From: Rotaria sp. Silwood1
Lineage: Eukaryota; Rotifera; Eurotatoria; Philodinida; Philodinidae
DNA length: 64,000 bases
Direction of reading: 5' to 3'
NCBI GenBank assembly: GCA_905250075.1
Contig: CAJNOP010000203.1
Location: forward strand, 15,624-79,623
Shown here: positions 23,237-43,904 of the stretch, in pieces
Layout of the letters: every line of letters starts with the position of its first letter
How positions within the stretch are numbered: the stretch's first letter is position 1
Position numbers and translations under genes: made by a program
Notes under the pieces: model-generated
The model's database searches: none
Seen by the model: the letters and a program-made list of their open reading frames with translations, nothing else
What the model was told of the DNA's origin: nothing

Positions 23237-26200
23237 AAAACAAACTGCGATAAATTTCTTTTCTTTTCATCTTTTTTTCTTTTTTTTTTTTTTCGTTTTT
23301 GGTTTGTTGTCAGATTAAACACAAAACGCAATTCTTCTTGTATTCTCTTTAATGAAAAACAAAAAAAAAAAACAAAACAAATTATAACAATATATAGAAT
23401 TTTATATATTTTTCCGATGATACATAATGGAATTTATTCGATAGACAAAAAGAAAAAAACAACAAATTGGATACTTTTAATGTAACAATAATAACTAAAT
23501 ATTGAATGTTAAATAGCAAAAAAGTATGTTTTCATCTTTTAACATGCAGCTTTATATAAAACAATAACAGACCGTGCATGATGTACAGCCGGAATGTGAA
23601 AAGAACTTGGGAATAGGAATATTTTTCACACTATGACTGAAACTCATTTAAAACTTCTATTTCGAGATGTAACAAATCTAAATCTTGGCTTAGATTTGGT
23701 GTTGAAAAAATTAATATCAAATAATGCGTTTATATAAATATGTTTACTTTAAGTAATTTTTCAACAATCAAATTCAATATGTGTCAAACTTAAACATTGG
23801 ATTTGATAAATCTCTACTTCTTCTGATCTTAAGATTAGTACATTGTTTATTATGAAACACGACCTAAAAGGAATGTTAGATAAAGACTTTCATTATCTAT
23901 GTGTATCACTCTTATCAAGTACCGCTGTGTACCATTGACATTCCAGTAGATAACGTATCTTTCACTGCACCCATGGTCGACCGCAACAAAGATGGAGCTA
24001 TCTATTGACATGTCAACGATATACAGTAGAACTTAATAATGTGTATACTTTTAGATAGAGAAAGTTTTTCTCTACAATCCTATATGTATGTCGTTCTATA
24101 GTCAAACCTTAATAGGCGTCCTTGGACCAACTGTGTTTTTGCATAGACTTGATGGATGTATGAGCAACACTGCCACAGGCCGTAATAGACATTGCTGATA
24201 TACAATCAAAAACTGTCTATCAATAATGTCTTTCTATAATATATGAACTATTTTCTTATTGCATTTCTGAAGTAATAAGTAAAAGAGTGCTGAGGAAATG
24301 TATTACAAAATAATCTTCCTGTAATTCGCAATAGCAGTAATACTTTGTTTCATTTCTTTATTCCGTAAGAATTCTGGTAATAGGTTTTTACTATATGATC
24401 GATATTGTTACTCTGCCATCATAACTAATATTTCGGTGATCAAGTTGCATATGCAGCTAATAACTTTACTTCTTCAGCAATTGTATTTTTACCATCTTTC
24501 GATCGAAAGCTCAATCTTGAAATCATTGGTTCTAGAACAAGTCTTTATGAAATGAAATTCATTTCGAATGGATTTGAGAAAATTGAAGGATTTCAATTCT
24601 CTTTAAAAAACAAAAAGATGATTAGATTATGTGAATGCTTCTTTATAAAACTAAAATTTCACTTTATAAAATGTTTATATTCAAATTTTACACTTTGTCG
24701 ATTTCTCATTTGCTAATTTATTTCAATGTTTATTATGATCTGTCCGATTAAAAACAATCCAGAGTTGATTAACATTTGAAAAATTTACAACAAGACAAGT
24801 TGATGACATAAAAAAAAAAGAAGAAAAAAACCGTAGTTATTAACAAATATTCATAACAAATAAAATTTGTTGATTCAAATTGATTTAATTGACAATGTTT
24901 GAAATTATGTTTTCATTATTTTATTTGACAATAGAAACATCAAGTTTAATTAAAGTTCTTTTTTTTTTAATTATTATAAAAAACAATGCTCTTTGTCAAG
25001 TACATCTAGTTTTTATTCTCAATAGTCATTTAACTAAGCAGACATTTTCTTTGATATTAAACAAAGTACATGGTTGATAAACGTATGTCATATAAAACAT
25101 TTGATTTCATCGGATAATAGTATTTATGATTGATTAAAAAATCTCTAATAAATCTAATTGAAATTTATTTTAATAACAAACAAAAAACTATTGAATTTTC
25201 GATTATTTTCTTATTTAATTTATTATATTGAGTTTGTTTTTTTTTTCGTGTTTGATCATGAATGGAATCAAGTTATTGATAAGATATAAATGCATATTGA
25301 ATTGATTATTTGAACATCTCAAGAGAAATATTCATCGCATGTTCGTATTTTTGATTAAATCTAAATAGAAAGAAATTAGATGTGAATTGTTTTAGATAAC
25401 TGTAAACAATCAAAAATATATAAAATTTTTCTATATTTTTAAATTAATGAATATTCATTGACATTGACATTTTATGAAAATCATATGTCAAATAAATTAA
25501 ACAGAACAACATAAAAAAATCAACAAATTTTCATCTTTTATTTAGTTTCCGTTTAGCATTTATTATTTAGATATGTTCACCTGCTAGTCTTTAATGACAT
25601 TGAAATCATGCATGTATGTTCATTATCAATAACAAAAACACAAACATGCTTATTTGAAAGTTTAGTTTTTCTTTTTTCTTTTATGTGTTAATAACACTGA
25701 TGTCAATAAATGACATTGTAATTATTCAGACAAATTCATTCTCGTTATTGTATCCAGATGAAAAAATTGCTGTATAAAGTTCTATGAAACTTTTACACGT
25801 ATGAACACTCGGCCTTTTTTTCTTTTTTTTTTTGCTTATTCGCATCTCATATCTGTTCTTTCAAGCTTTTTATTATTTTTCATCTTTCTTTTGTGTAGTT
25901 CGGAAATATAATGCTGTTGTTAATGTGTGCGTGCGTGCGTGCGTACGTATACTGAAGAAAAAAAAAAAGAAGGAGAGAGACACTAACACAGATAGTCGGA
26001 GATGCAACAGACAGAGAAAGAGAGAGAGAGAGAAAAAAAGAAAAAAAAAAACTCAAGCAAAAAAAAAAGAGAACATAAGAAAAAATATATATACTGACCT
26101 CATTTTTATTCTCTAGTACTCCTAGTGCAGTATAAACAAACTTTATGGCCTTATGTTTGATACATCTATTGTCTTTTTCAATAAAATATCGTATTAAAAG

Positions 26201-27754
26201 CACTAAAATATCGAACAAAGCATAAAATAATATCAATTGGTCTCAACAGGCTTTTAAAAAAAAAAAGTTAGTTCTTTTTTTTTGTTTTTTCCTTATTGTT
26301 GTCTATTCTATTGAAGAAAGATAAAAAAATAAAAGAAAATTAAACTTGAGCATTTTACTCTTTACTCTTTCATGTCATAAAAATGTTCTGTTATAAGTTC
26401 AAGGATCATATAGAGTGAGTAAGCAACAGAAAAATTAACAAAGAAAAACAAAATATACATGTAAAATATCTCTTTCATGACATAAGTAATATAATAGATA
26501 TATACATATGTATATGACCTATATAAGTGGAACATGCGTTATTATGATATGATTGTTTCTTTTATGCATGACAATGGCAACAGAAAAAGTCTTTTTTGTT
26601 TTTTTTTGTCAAAAAGTTACGTAAAATAAATCGTTTTTCTTTTTTTTATGTGTTGTTATTTGTATTTTTTGAAATCGTTGAAAAAGAAGTTTGTTATCTA
26701 TTCAACGAACAACGATATGTTTTTTATTCTTGACTGATTCGCCTGTGTAAATAAAGTACCTAATTACTGTGACGATATGTTTATGTATTTCCACGTGTTG
26801 TAAAATGTTTTTTCACCCTTGTAATCTAGTTAGTATGTGCATAGCTTTTTTCTTGTTTATCAAACCAATGCTGACATATATGCATAGAGTATATGTATTA
26901 GAAATATTACCAAATTATAACGTTTATTTTCTCAGGGTTTTTTTTTCTTCTGTTGAATGTAACATATTATCTCATCATGAGTTTTTCTTCGAGCAAATAT
27001 TAACATATGGATTGAAAATTTTTAATCTAGTTAAAAGGAAAAGTCTTTTGGAAAAATATTTTATTATTCAGTTCTAATGAAACCATGACAAACTTTCGTT
27101 AGCAGAAGAAAAAAAAGAAACAAAATAGTAAATGAATAGAGTTCTATACATGTTTTATTTATTTAACATAACATTGTTATTGTCTTATTAGTCACTTCAC
27201 TCGTATAAAGTAAATTACAAAGAAGCCAGATAAATTAGTGTCTAATTACAAAAGAATGTAGGTGTATTTTACGATCGTACATGTTCTCTTATGCGACATT
27301 TGATGCTTTTTCATCTTTTTGCGTCATTATTGCGTTGCTATCGATGTCGAACAACAGTAATGTAAAAGCTGAGAAAATATTTGATGGATTGTTCTCATTT
27401 AAACCATATTAAAAAAGAGAGGAAAAGGCTCCAGACATTTTCTTTTCTTTTTTTCTTCTCCTCGATCTATCGCCTTTTTATGAATAACATATATGCACGT
27501 ACACTTGAAAATTTTATGTGCACACAAACATGCACACATGTCCTCTCCATATGACAAAAGTAACTGTATTTTTTTGGTTCGTTCGCTTTTTTTCTTTTTT
27601 AAATAAAATTCTTATTCTTTGTTGTTTACAAACCTTGGACAGTTCGGTATAATTAAACGATAGAAGAGTATTGTATTGACATTATTGACGTCTGTTTCGT
27701 ACGGTTCATAATGTTTTTTCTTATTTTCTTTTTCTTTTTTTTTGAGAGTTTAAG
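23237..27754. other. 4.5-kb AT-rich intergenic region
   Basis: No gene is supported. The sequence is AT-rich with many homopolymer runs. It contains a GTGC/GTAC microsatellite at 25924-25950 and purine-rich GA/AAAG tracts at 25965-26075. A segment near 24185-24235 resembles one near 22130-22185 (shared words TGATATAC, ATCAAAAAC, TATCAATAA). The last few hundred bases should hold the SIK promoter. Confidence 0.4.
25921..26078. repeat. Microsatellite GTGC-type and GA/poly-purine tract
   Basis: Four tandem GTGC-like units (GTGTGCGTGCGTGCGTGCGT) are followed within 40 bp by long A and GAGA runs. Simple sequence only; it makes the overlapping open frames of both strands meaningless. Confidence 0.7.
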
Positions 27755-33819
<6,065 letters not shown>

Positions 33820-34450
33820 TCTGATTGTTTTGTTAATTTATCACACCGGTGATCTTTTTTGTTTTATAATAGTGAATCATTTTTTTTTTGTGTTTGGGAG
33901 GGATATTCAATCTCTTTAAATCATAAACTCATGGTGAAGATTATTATTTGCATAAAAGATTCATACTTATTTTATGTATATTTTTCTTTTTTTGTTCTTC
34001 TGCTTTTGTTGCCTGCAAAAGTCGTTTGAATAGTTTTGTGTTTGTAATAAATTCTCGCTTGTTTTCGTTTTGTTTAATGTTTTTTTTTTTTTAACTTTCC
34101 ATTATTGTTTCGTTCCATATGATATGCTTCTTTGAATGTACAAAAAAGACAAATGTGTGTATGGTTTTTTTTCCCTTGTAAAGTGAAAAATAATGAAAAC
34201 AAAAAAAAAAAAAACAAAAAAACGAATATTTACTTAGTAAAAATAACATTCCAGATGCGTCATAACTCTCATACATGTAAGTAAACCTTTTTTTCCCTGT
34301 TCTGTCCAACCATCATCAGATAAACGTCAATGACAAATGTTATTTCATCATAGATCGAAATTATGTAAGATTCTTTCATAATTTCTTGAAATAAAAGTAT
34401 TCCTTTTTTTCTCATTTCTATATTGTAATAGTGCATCGAACGTTTTGTAG
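33820..34450. other. Spacer between SIK and the RING gene
   Basis: 3' untranslated region of SIK and upstream region of the RING gene; AT-rich, with long T runs. The RING start codon directly follows TTTTGTAG, an acceptor-like sequence. Confidence 0.4.
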
Positions 34451-35635
34451 ATGCTTAGCAATGTAGAGTTACTTCCTATGTATTTATTATCAGATGCTAT
34501 GGATTGTACAAAGATTATTTCAACAAAGGAAGATATTAATTCACATGATTATCAATCAAATAGTTATAGTAGTGATCAAGAACCTAGTCTTGATGATTAT
34601 GTTATTGTATCATCTTCCGAATCAATAATTAGTATTGAGAATAATAAGTAAATTAAATTATTTTATTTATTTTATTTTTCTATTTTATATTATTTAGTTC
34701 TGAAGAAAAAATTTTGGTAGAAGAAGAAGAAGAAGAAGAAGTAGATGATTTAGATTATTTTGCTCAATTTAGTTTTCCAGATGATGATAGTGATTATGAT
34801 TTAGAATATGTTTATAACAATGATAATAATGATGATATATATATAAATAATCATCTTAATCGAAAACAATTATCTTTAGCTAATCAATTTGAAGAAACAA
34901 ATTATCAACGTTCAAAACGTTCAAATAAAAAAATCAATGCACGTTGTCAGATTAAAACAAAACATGCTAAAACTATTAAAATTAAATCACATAATAAACA
35001 ATTATATATGCATCATCGATTAATTAAACGTGTTAAACTTGATGAACCAAGTCGAAATTATTTATCATCAAATTCATCAACTCCATTACATTCATCTGAA
35101 ACTTTACGCTCTTTAGCTTATGAAGCTCGTCATCCTGAAATATTTTCTAATGATCAAAAACAAAAACCAATTCATAATAATAATAATAATAATACGTCTA
35201 ATGTTTCACATCAATTTCGAGAATATACAATCAATGAACATAATCTTCTACATGATCCATCTTTTGATGATGCTATGATTAATTTTCTTCTTGACATGCA
35301 AAATCGTGATCTGTAAGTATTATAAAAATTCTTTTTTTTCTAAAATTATTATCTTCTGTATATTTAGTTCTCCGAATGATTATGAAATGTTATTAAGACT
35401 TGATGAACGTGTACAACGTAAAACAGTTGATGTACATATTCTAGATAAATTTCCAACATTGGATGTTAGTGACATACATTTAAATGATCAATGTACAATA
35501 TGTATGGAAACATTTACTCTTAAACAAAAACTTAAATCATTACCATGTACACATATATTTCATGTCCATTGTATTGAAACATATTTAAAAGAATTTTCTA
35601 CACAGTGTCCTTTAGACAATCTACCGTTAATATGA
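34451..35635 (+). CDS. RING-H2 finger protein, probable E3 ubiquitin ligase
   Basis: Three exons (34451-34647, 34698-35312, 35368-35635) give 359 residues. The first 270 are low-complexity: acidic runs (EEEEEEEVDDLDYF), Asn runs and a basic Lys/Arg patch that could be a nuclear signal. The C-terminus holds a RING-H2 domain: CTICMETF, then LPCTHIFHVHC, then CPLD. The last of the eight metal ligands is Asp instead of Cys, as is also seen in RBX1. The protein ends eight residues after CP. The likely role is E2 recruitment for ubiquitin transfer; the substrate is unknown. The ATG is immediately preceded by TAG, so a leader exon or trans-splice site is possible. Confidence 0.85.
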
Positions 35636-36899
35636 CTGATAAAAGGGTTTTATATTTTTTTTAAACTAAATGTACATGTAAGATTTATATTTTTATATTT
35701 AAAAAAACAAATGTTAGATACAATAAATTTAGAGATTAAAAAAAAATCATATCAGAAATCTTAACATAAGTCAATATTTGATATAAAGAATAATTAATTG
35801 CTGACATGAAGTCGTGACAACAAAATAAGAATGTGCTTTATGATTCTGTTTAATTATTTTCTTGCTTTAGAAATGACGTTGTCTATAGCGATATAATTAC
35901 TATAAACAGAAATAATTTGTTTACAAGAGAATTATATTTTTGTTTTTTCTAAAAATTTATAAGAACGTGTTCATAACTATAGACTAGTAAATTCTTGTCG
36001 AATCTAAACTCTAAGTTGGCCATTTCTATTTTCATAATGATTTAAATTCTTAAACTTATTTAGATTGAATATAAATGATGACGAAAGTAAGAAATCTTTT
36101 TTTTTAAACCTCGTCTGATGAGGATCTTATGCCATCTCGTATATCATTAATTGCGATGATTTGTTTGCGTGAGTTTTTTTTTTTACTAAAGATTTGTTTC
36201 TCGAGAAGAAATCAATTACTAAGTATAAAAATCATTAAAAGAGACGTATTGAATTTAAATACATCGTAAGTATTTGTGTAGAATTCCCTATAGGACGATT
36301 GATATAGATGTTGATTTTAAATAAATAAAAGAGATGTACTGATGTTAAAATTCAGACTTAATGTTTATGAATTCCAATTAACTCTAATGCAAAGTTTGAC
36401 AATAATCATAATTTATTAAAACAGAAGACTCACCTGTTTAATCTTATCAAGAAATCTGGCAGAACAATTAACGAAATTAAAAAAAGTGATATTTGAATAG
36501 CACATGGTAACTTGTTCGACCTGTTAGTAGTTCTTTCACATTTATTGAAGTTTTTTGATTTCAACAAATGTTTAATATTCTTTTAGAGATAAAAATCGTC
36601 TACTTCATTTTTGAATGTTAGTTTTATTCAAATAGATTGTGTTTTTTTCTATTGAAAATTAGAAAATCTTTTTTTTAAAAGAGTATCATCATGTAGGATT
36701 CTTTATTTAAGAGCAACAAACATTTTTTCATAGATGTCCCTGTTTAATATTCGTTCCCTTATTTAATTCTACAAAACTAATATTGATTTTAGATATTCAA
36801 AAAACTAAAATATAACCTGTAGAATTTATGTTTACGATTTTCGAGAAAAATTTCGTGAAATGAATAATTTATTTTTCATACATACATTATTTTAAAAAA

Positions 36900-36955
36900 T
36901 GGCCTGATTTACTTTGATTAAGATATGATAAACCTATCAAAGGTATAGTATCTAT
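36900..36955 (+). pseudogene. Decayed copy of PSMC2 exon 1
   Basis: ATGGCCTGATTTACTTTGAT followed by TAAGAT, then ATGATAAACCTATCAAAGGT. The true exon at 41758 reads ATGCCTGATTATCTTGGTGA then AGAT, and ends GATGATAAACCTATCAAAGG. The copy has an extra base after the ATG and lacks about 40 bp of the middle, but keeps the exon end and GT donor. Upstream similarity also exists (CATAGATGTCCCTGTTTAAT near 36732 against CATAGATGTCACTATTTTAT near 41540). It is non-functional. Confidence 0.65.
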
Positions 36956-37929
36956 ATGTCAGGAATCATCGCTCTCTAACAGAGAAACTCAGTTTTCCCC
37001 TCTTACAGACGTTTGATCTTCCTCTTCAGCCTAAAATCCTAGTTCGACCACTGCTTTCTAACAAAAGTTTCGTTATATCTGATAACTACGCTTTCCATGT
37101 GATAACTATCGAGCAACTATCACTAGTATACCACTCGATATAATGTGCGCTATACTGGCAACTTTCTTCTTTGAAACTGTTCTATGATGGTGTATTGGAT
37201 CGAGATGAGGTGAATATTCTTGAAGTCAGTTAAGACTGATAGAATTAATTATTACAACTAATGATAATACCCTCTGTATTTCAGCTTTCTATGTGTTGTT
37301 CAAAACCTAAGATTGTTTTTGTTTATCAATTTTTTTATATTCTCGACCTGATGCGGTGGAAACGGAACTTGTTAATTTTAAAAACAATTAATCTATATAG
37401 ATCAGATTTTTTTGTCAGATAATTCGTTAAGTTTATTGTATTTTGGAAAATATGATTAGTTTTAAGATATATTGATAAAGTGTTTGATCAAAACTCTAGA
37501 TTAAATTTTCTTCAAGCGATATTTGAAAAAACATAGTAAAATTATAATTTATTTTGAATTATAAATGATAAATTTAAATTTACATTATTTTCTCTTAGTT
37601 TCAAGAAGAACTATATTTAGTGATGGTCGAATATAAGAAAACAGATCATTTTTATTTGTCATCTACAATAAATTTATTAGTTAATAAGACTAAAAACTTC
37701 CATTAGAATTATTAATATCGTTATTATTTATATGACAAATAAAAATATAGTATTTCTACTTGCAGCATTTGTTCTAAGTCTGATCTTGAAGTCTTCTGAG
37801 TTCCATGAATCTCTTCAAGCTTTCTAAGGATTCAGTAAGCATTTCGAACTGTCCTGCAAATCTTTCAAGTATTGAAGGCACTTTAAGAAGGAACCACTCG
37901 AACGAATACTTGCCATTTGACCTCATATT

Positions 37930-38325
37930 GGGTTCATGCCCATGAGCCTCTGGATCCGAGTAATGACTGTTTTACTGAATCTTCGATCCAGCTGTAAATA
38001 TTTACCGAAAATCTAAATAATAGTATTTTGATCTGAAATTTTGCTTATAGACAGGTATGATAACTCTGTGAATATTCTGAAAGTTTCAGCAGGAAAGAAT
38101 TTTCTTTTGTTGTGATATTAAGTTTCTAAAAAAATGGTCATTTGCGACAAACATTGAGTTTGCTGGAAAATTTAACAACTTGACAAATGAGTATTCTTTT
38201 CAGTTGATTATTTCAGGTTAATATAGTGTAATTTAAGTTTTCGGTAAATATCGAAAGATGCATCGAAGATTCAATACAACGGTCATAACTAGACTCCAGA
38301 AGTCCATGGGACGAATCCTCTTAGA
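37930..38325. repeat. Foldback (inverted-repeat) element
   Basis: The left arm (37930-38041) includes CTCTGGATCCGAGTAATGAC, ACTGAATCTTCGATCCA and ATATTTACCGAAAATCT. The right arm (38210-38325) holds the reverse complements (AAGTTTTCGGTAAATAT, TGCATCGAAGATTCAAT, GTCATAACTAGACTCCAGAA). Arms of about 110 bp flank a loop of about 170 bp. No coding content. Confidence 0.65.
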
Positions 38326-39488
38326 GCTTTTTTAAGTCTTCTGAGCACGATGGATCAAAAGATTTTCTATAACTTTTGAAATTTCTCTTTTACAAAACAC
38401 AAATTTAAAATTAAAACATGTTCTAGCTCACAGTTTATTTTTTTTTTTCAAATCTTTTAAAGATGAATAATTTTAAAATGATTTCTCTACATGAAAGAAT
38501 TGTCAAGGTTATGGAAATAAAAATCATTATTTCAAATACATGTTACTTGTTACATATCGAAGAGGTCACTTCTAAATTTGGATTTATATTGAAATGAGAA
38601 AAAAAAAACTCATATCAATGTTAAACTTAATGCTTAATAAGAGTAATTGAAGTTTATAGGTAATATTTTGTTGATAAAAATCTCATTTAAAAAACATTTC
38701 CTTCTCATTTCCTATGATTGTCATGCAAGCGAAGATATTCAATACTATTGTTTCAGATGAAAGTTTATAGAGAATTCTTATTGAGAAAAGTTTTTCAATG
38801 AATCAACAATCTACAATATAAGTTCAATTTCGTAAAAAGAACAGAACAAATTGTAATAATCAAACTATTTTTCTCATACATCGAAACTTAATTTTTCAGT
38901 AGAAAATGTTAGAGAAACTTTATCATATTCACTGCCTGTTTTTTCATTTCACTTCTTTCAAATAAAATAGAATTTATATAATGATAATATAAAAGTTAAT
39001 GAAAATTTCTACTTAAACTGAAGATTGAAAAAAAAATTTCAGTTAATTCTTTTTTTATCGATATATAAAAAAGTATTATAGAGTTATAACAATTCAGTTT
39101 ATAATAAGTATTTTCAGTGACAAATAGATTTCAAAAGGAATTATTATAAGAATACATAGTTGTGTCTTCACTAGAATCACTATATGTTTATATCATCAAC
39201 TAACTTTTGATTAGTTTTCATTGGAAGGAAAACTAGATGGAAAAAAAGTCAAAGAACAAAAAAAAGAAGAAAAACTATCGAAGTGGAAGAAAAACTATGA
39301 GTTGTTGTTATTATCTATTTTCAAGCTACTGCTGATTAAAAGAATAAATAAGACTCCACAATATTAAAATATGCAAAAAGAACGATCAATATTTTTATAT
39401 TCTAAAAGTTCTTCTCTAACATAAAACAATATTTAATATGAACATAAAAGTAAATTAAAAAGGTACGAATCATTAAGAGATTTGATAA

Positions 39489-40109
39489 ATGTTATCAATA
39501 AATGAAACTTTTGTGTCTTTATTTGACAACTCATCATCAATCGATTATGAACATATGTCATGTATTATGAACATCAAACATTGGTTACTCGTTCATTTTC
39601 TCGTTACATCGCTTATTGAAGCTGGTCTCTACATTTATATTATTTGTCCCTTATTAGTTATTATTATACTATTCAATCATTCTTTCTCAAATCGTTTATT
39701 AGACATGATGGATAATAATCATCTATGGTTATTTCAACCAAGAGAAAGATATACATCTATTATTTCTTTATTAAAACAAGAAATGGTAGTGATATTCACA
39801 TATGTACTTTTTGCTTTTATCTACAAATGGCTTGGTTTAGTAAATAATAACTATACGATAACATATATGAACTTTCTTCTTTGGTTTATCGAAGGTTCAT
39901 ATGCTCCGCTTGCTAGTATTGTGACTTTGTTTGGGTTTTATATCGGACATATGGAAAACTATTTGTATGAATCATCATATATTATTGTAGTGATACTTAA
40001 AATATCTTTGTTCATCTTAATGCGTTATTCAGAAAGTCAATCTGATTTTTTTTCTAATGATATGGAAACGCTTTTTTTCTATATATTATGCTACTCGTCT
40101 TATGAATAA
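39489..40109 (+). CDS. Orphan multi-pass membrane protein
   Basis: A single-exon frame of 206 residues. Hydrophobic segments lie at about 30-62 (starts LLVHFLVTSLIEAGLYIYII), 97-118 (MVVIFTYVLFAFIYKWLGLV), 124-150 and 164-178, so three to five membrane spans are likely. A polar loop (DNNHLWLFQPRERYTS) separates the first two. I do not recognise the family. A 7TM receptor relic is one possibility, but no receptor motif is visible. A partial copy lies 1.3 kb downstream, which argues that the sequence was once a duplicating gene. No upstream exon was found. Confidence 0.5.
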   Translation: MLSINETFVSLFDNSSSIDYEHMSCIMNIKHWLLVHFLVTSLIEAGLYIYIICPLLVIIILFNHSFSNRLLDMMDNNHLWLFQPRERYTSIISLLKQEMVVIFTYVLFAFIYKWLGLVNNNYTITYMNFLLWFIEGSYAPLASIVTLFGFYIGHMENYLYESSYIIVVILKISLFILMRYSESQSDFFSNDMETLFFYILCYSSYE

Positions 40110-40834
40110 AATATTAAAAAATTATTTAATAAAAGAATGTCTTATATATTTTTATGTGAAACTTTACATAGAATATAAATAAATTCATGATAATATATAA
40201 AATAAATGTCGTCAAAAAATATTTCACAATAGAATATAGATGGATTGTCGGTGTGCGTATGATTGAATTAGATAAATAGGCGAGCATTATACTCAGCTAT
40301 AGCTACACTTCCGACATGCGATGTGAATGAGGTATTTATACATTTACATGAATCAAGTTACCATATCTGCAAAACAATTAAGAATGTAGCACATATTTAA
40401 TATATTGATGTTTGATGAATTTGGTTCAAACGTTTCCTACGTATTTTAAAAGCAATAAAATTGATGTTATCGAACGAATTTTATTTGTGAATCGCTAATA
40501 GCAAGACAAGATTAAGAGTAGATTTACCGATCTATCTTCAGTAACGTGTATTCACTCGATTGAGCGGGATAGAATCGAAGAAAAACAATGTACCTATGTA
40601 TATAATGGTCTGTAAAATAATCAAGATAATCATCTTGTTGCAATAATTCAATGTGATCAAGTAATATGACTTGATAAACAAGTCAGTCTTCATGGCTACC
40701 CCAAGCGACAGAATGGATGAATCGTTTAAGATGTTTGCTAGCTTTTTATGCTTTAAAATAAAAGCGAACATCATGTAAGCTTTTTTCACTTAGTTTTTGC
40801 TTTCTTGTGAAGAAAAAAAAGATTCAACAGTTTT
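40110..40834. other. Spacer between the membrane ORF and its decayed copy
   Basis: AT-rich sequence with a short minus-strand open frame (40538-40789) lacking recognisable features. Nothing further is supported. Confidence 0.3.
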
Positions 40835-41099
40835 GCATCTACATCTCTATTATTTGTCCCTTATTAATTATCATTATACACCGCTCAGTCATACTTTCTC
40901 AAATTGTTTATGGGGCATGATAGATAATAATCATCTACGATTATCTCAATCAAGAGAAAGACACTCATCTATTAGATCCTTTATTGAAACACAAAAAATA
41001 GCAATGATATTCATTCATATACTGTTCGCTTTTATCTATACATGGTTCGGTTTAATAATTAACAACTATACCATAACATATATACATACGGAAAGTTAG
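40835..41099 (+). pseudogene. Decayed partial copy of the orphan membrane protein
   Basis: The DNA resembles 39629-39870 closely: CATCTCTATTATTTGTCCCT against CATTTATATTATTTGTCCCT, and the peptide segments DNNHLRLSQSRERHSSIRS and FAFIYTWFGLIINNYTITYI against DNNHLWLFQPRERYTSIIS and FAFIYKWLGLVNNNYTITYM. It lacks the N-terminal part, shifts frame near 40880 and stops at 41097, so it is a truncated duplicate. Confidence 0.7.
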
Positions 41100-41757
41100 T
41101 AGTAAATTCGAGTTTTTCTTGCTGACATACAAAAAAATGGAGATTCCGATCGAAGAAACAGATTGTTAACTCCCTGCTACAGGTATATTGCATGGTGTAC
41201 GTAAAAGATTTTAAAAGCTTTGTTGAACCTCAATGGTAATTGTAGAACTATTTCGAATTCGATCGGCTCTAGTTGCTTCTACCAGCCATATGGAATTTCT
41301 CTACCTTCGAAAAAGGTTAAAGATTATCTGGTTCACTTTTCGACTGTTTTATTTTAATGCTTTTTTTTCTCCAAATACACTATGTATTCTTAAGATTCCA
41401 TTTAAAGAAAAAATTTCTATTAATCGATTTTAAAGCTCGAAATAGCATTTTTTTGTTTAATTGATGAACAGACATGAATGTATTAATTCATTAAGATGAT
41501 CATATTTCATATTTAACTCCGTGACAACAAGATATCTTCATAGATGTCACTATTTTATATTCATGCATTTTATTATTTCTTCAAAATAATTATTTTTAGA
41601 AATTTTTTTTTGTAAATTAAAACATAACTTATACAATGAAAATTTATACTTTTTCAGAAAAAAGAAACTTATGACATGAGTCATCAAGTCTTCTTACATT
41701 ACATACATTCAGTTATTATTCGTTTCAATATAATAATACTATTATAAAACGAAAGAC
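41100..41757. other. Upstream region of PSMC2
   Basis: AT-rich non-coding sequence that presumably includes the promoter of the PSMC2-PSMB6-DDOST set. Parts of it recur near 36700-36900. Confidence 0.4.
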
Positions 41758-43814
<2,057 letters not shown>

Positions 43815-43904
43815 ATTTTCAACATTTTAAAACTTTTCTGTTTTCTTTTATTCAAAGATTATTTCAGACAAATATAAAAAAAAAAAAAACAAAGCAATTT
43901 TTTA

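Larger units (their letters stand above)
35636..39488. other. 3.9-kb AT-rich region with decayed copies
   Basis: No intact gene. It holds a decayed copy of the start of PSMC2 near 36720-36955 and a foldback element at 37930-38325, both listed separately. The remainder is AT-rich with short random open frames. Confidence 0.45.

Noticed and set aside
24889..25077. Short open frame in the 4.5-kb gap
   Set aside because: Hydrophobic low-complexity translation of AT-rich DNA, without domain or splice context.
25832..26236. Lys/Arg-rich and Ser/Phe-rich open frames on the two strands
   Set aside because: Both derive from GA, poly-A and GTGC simple repeats.
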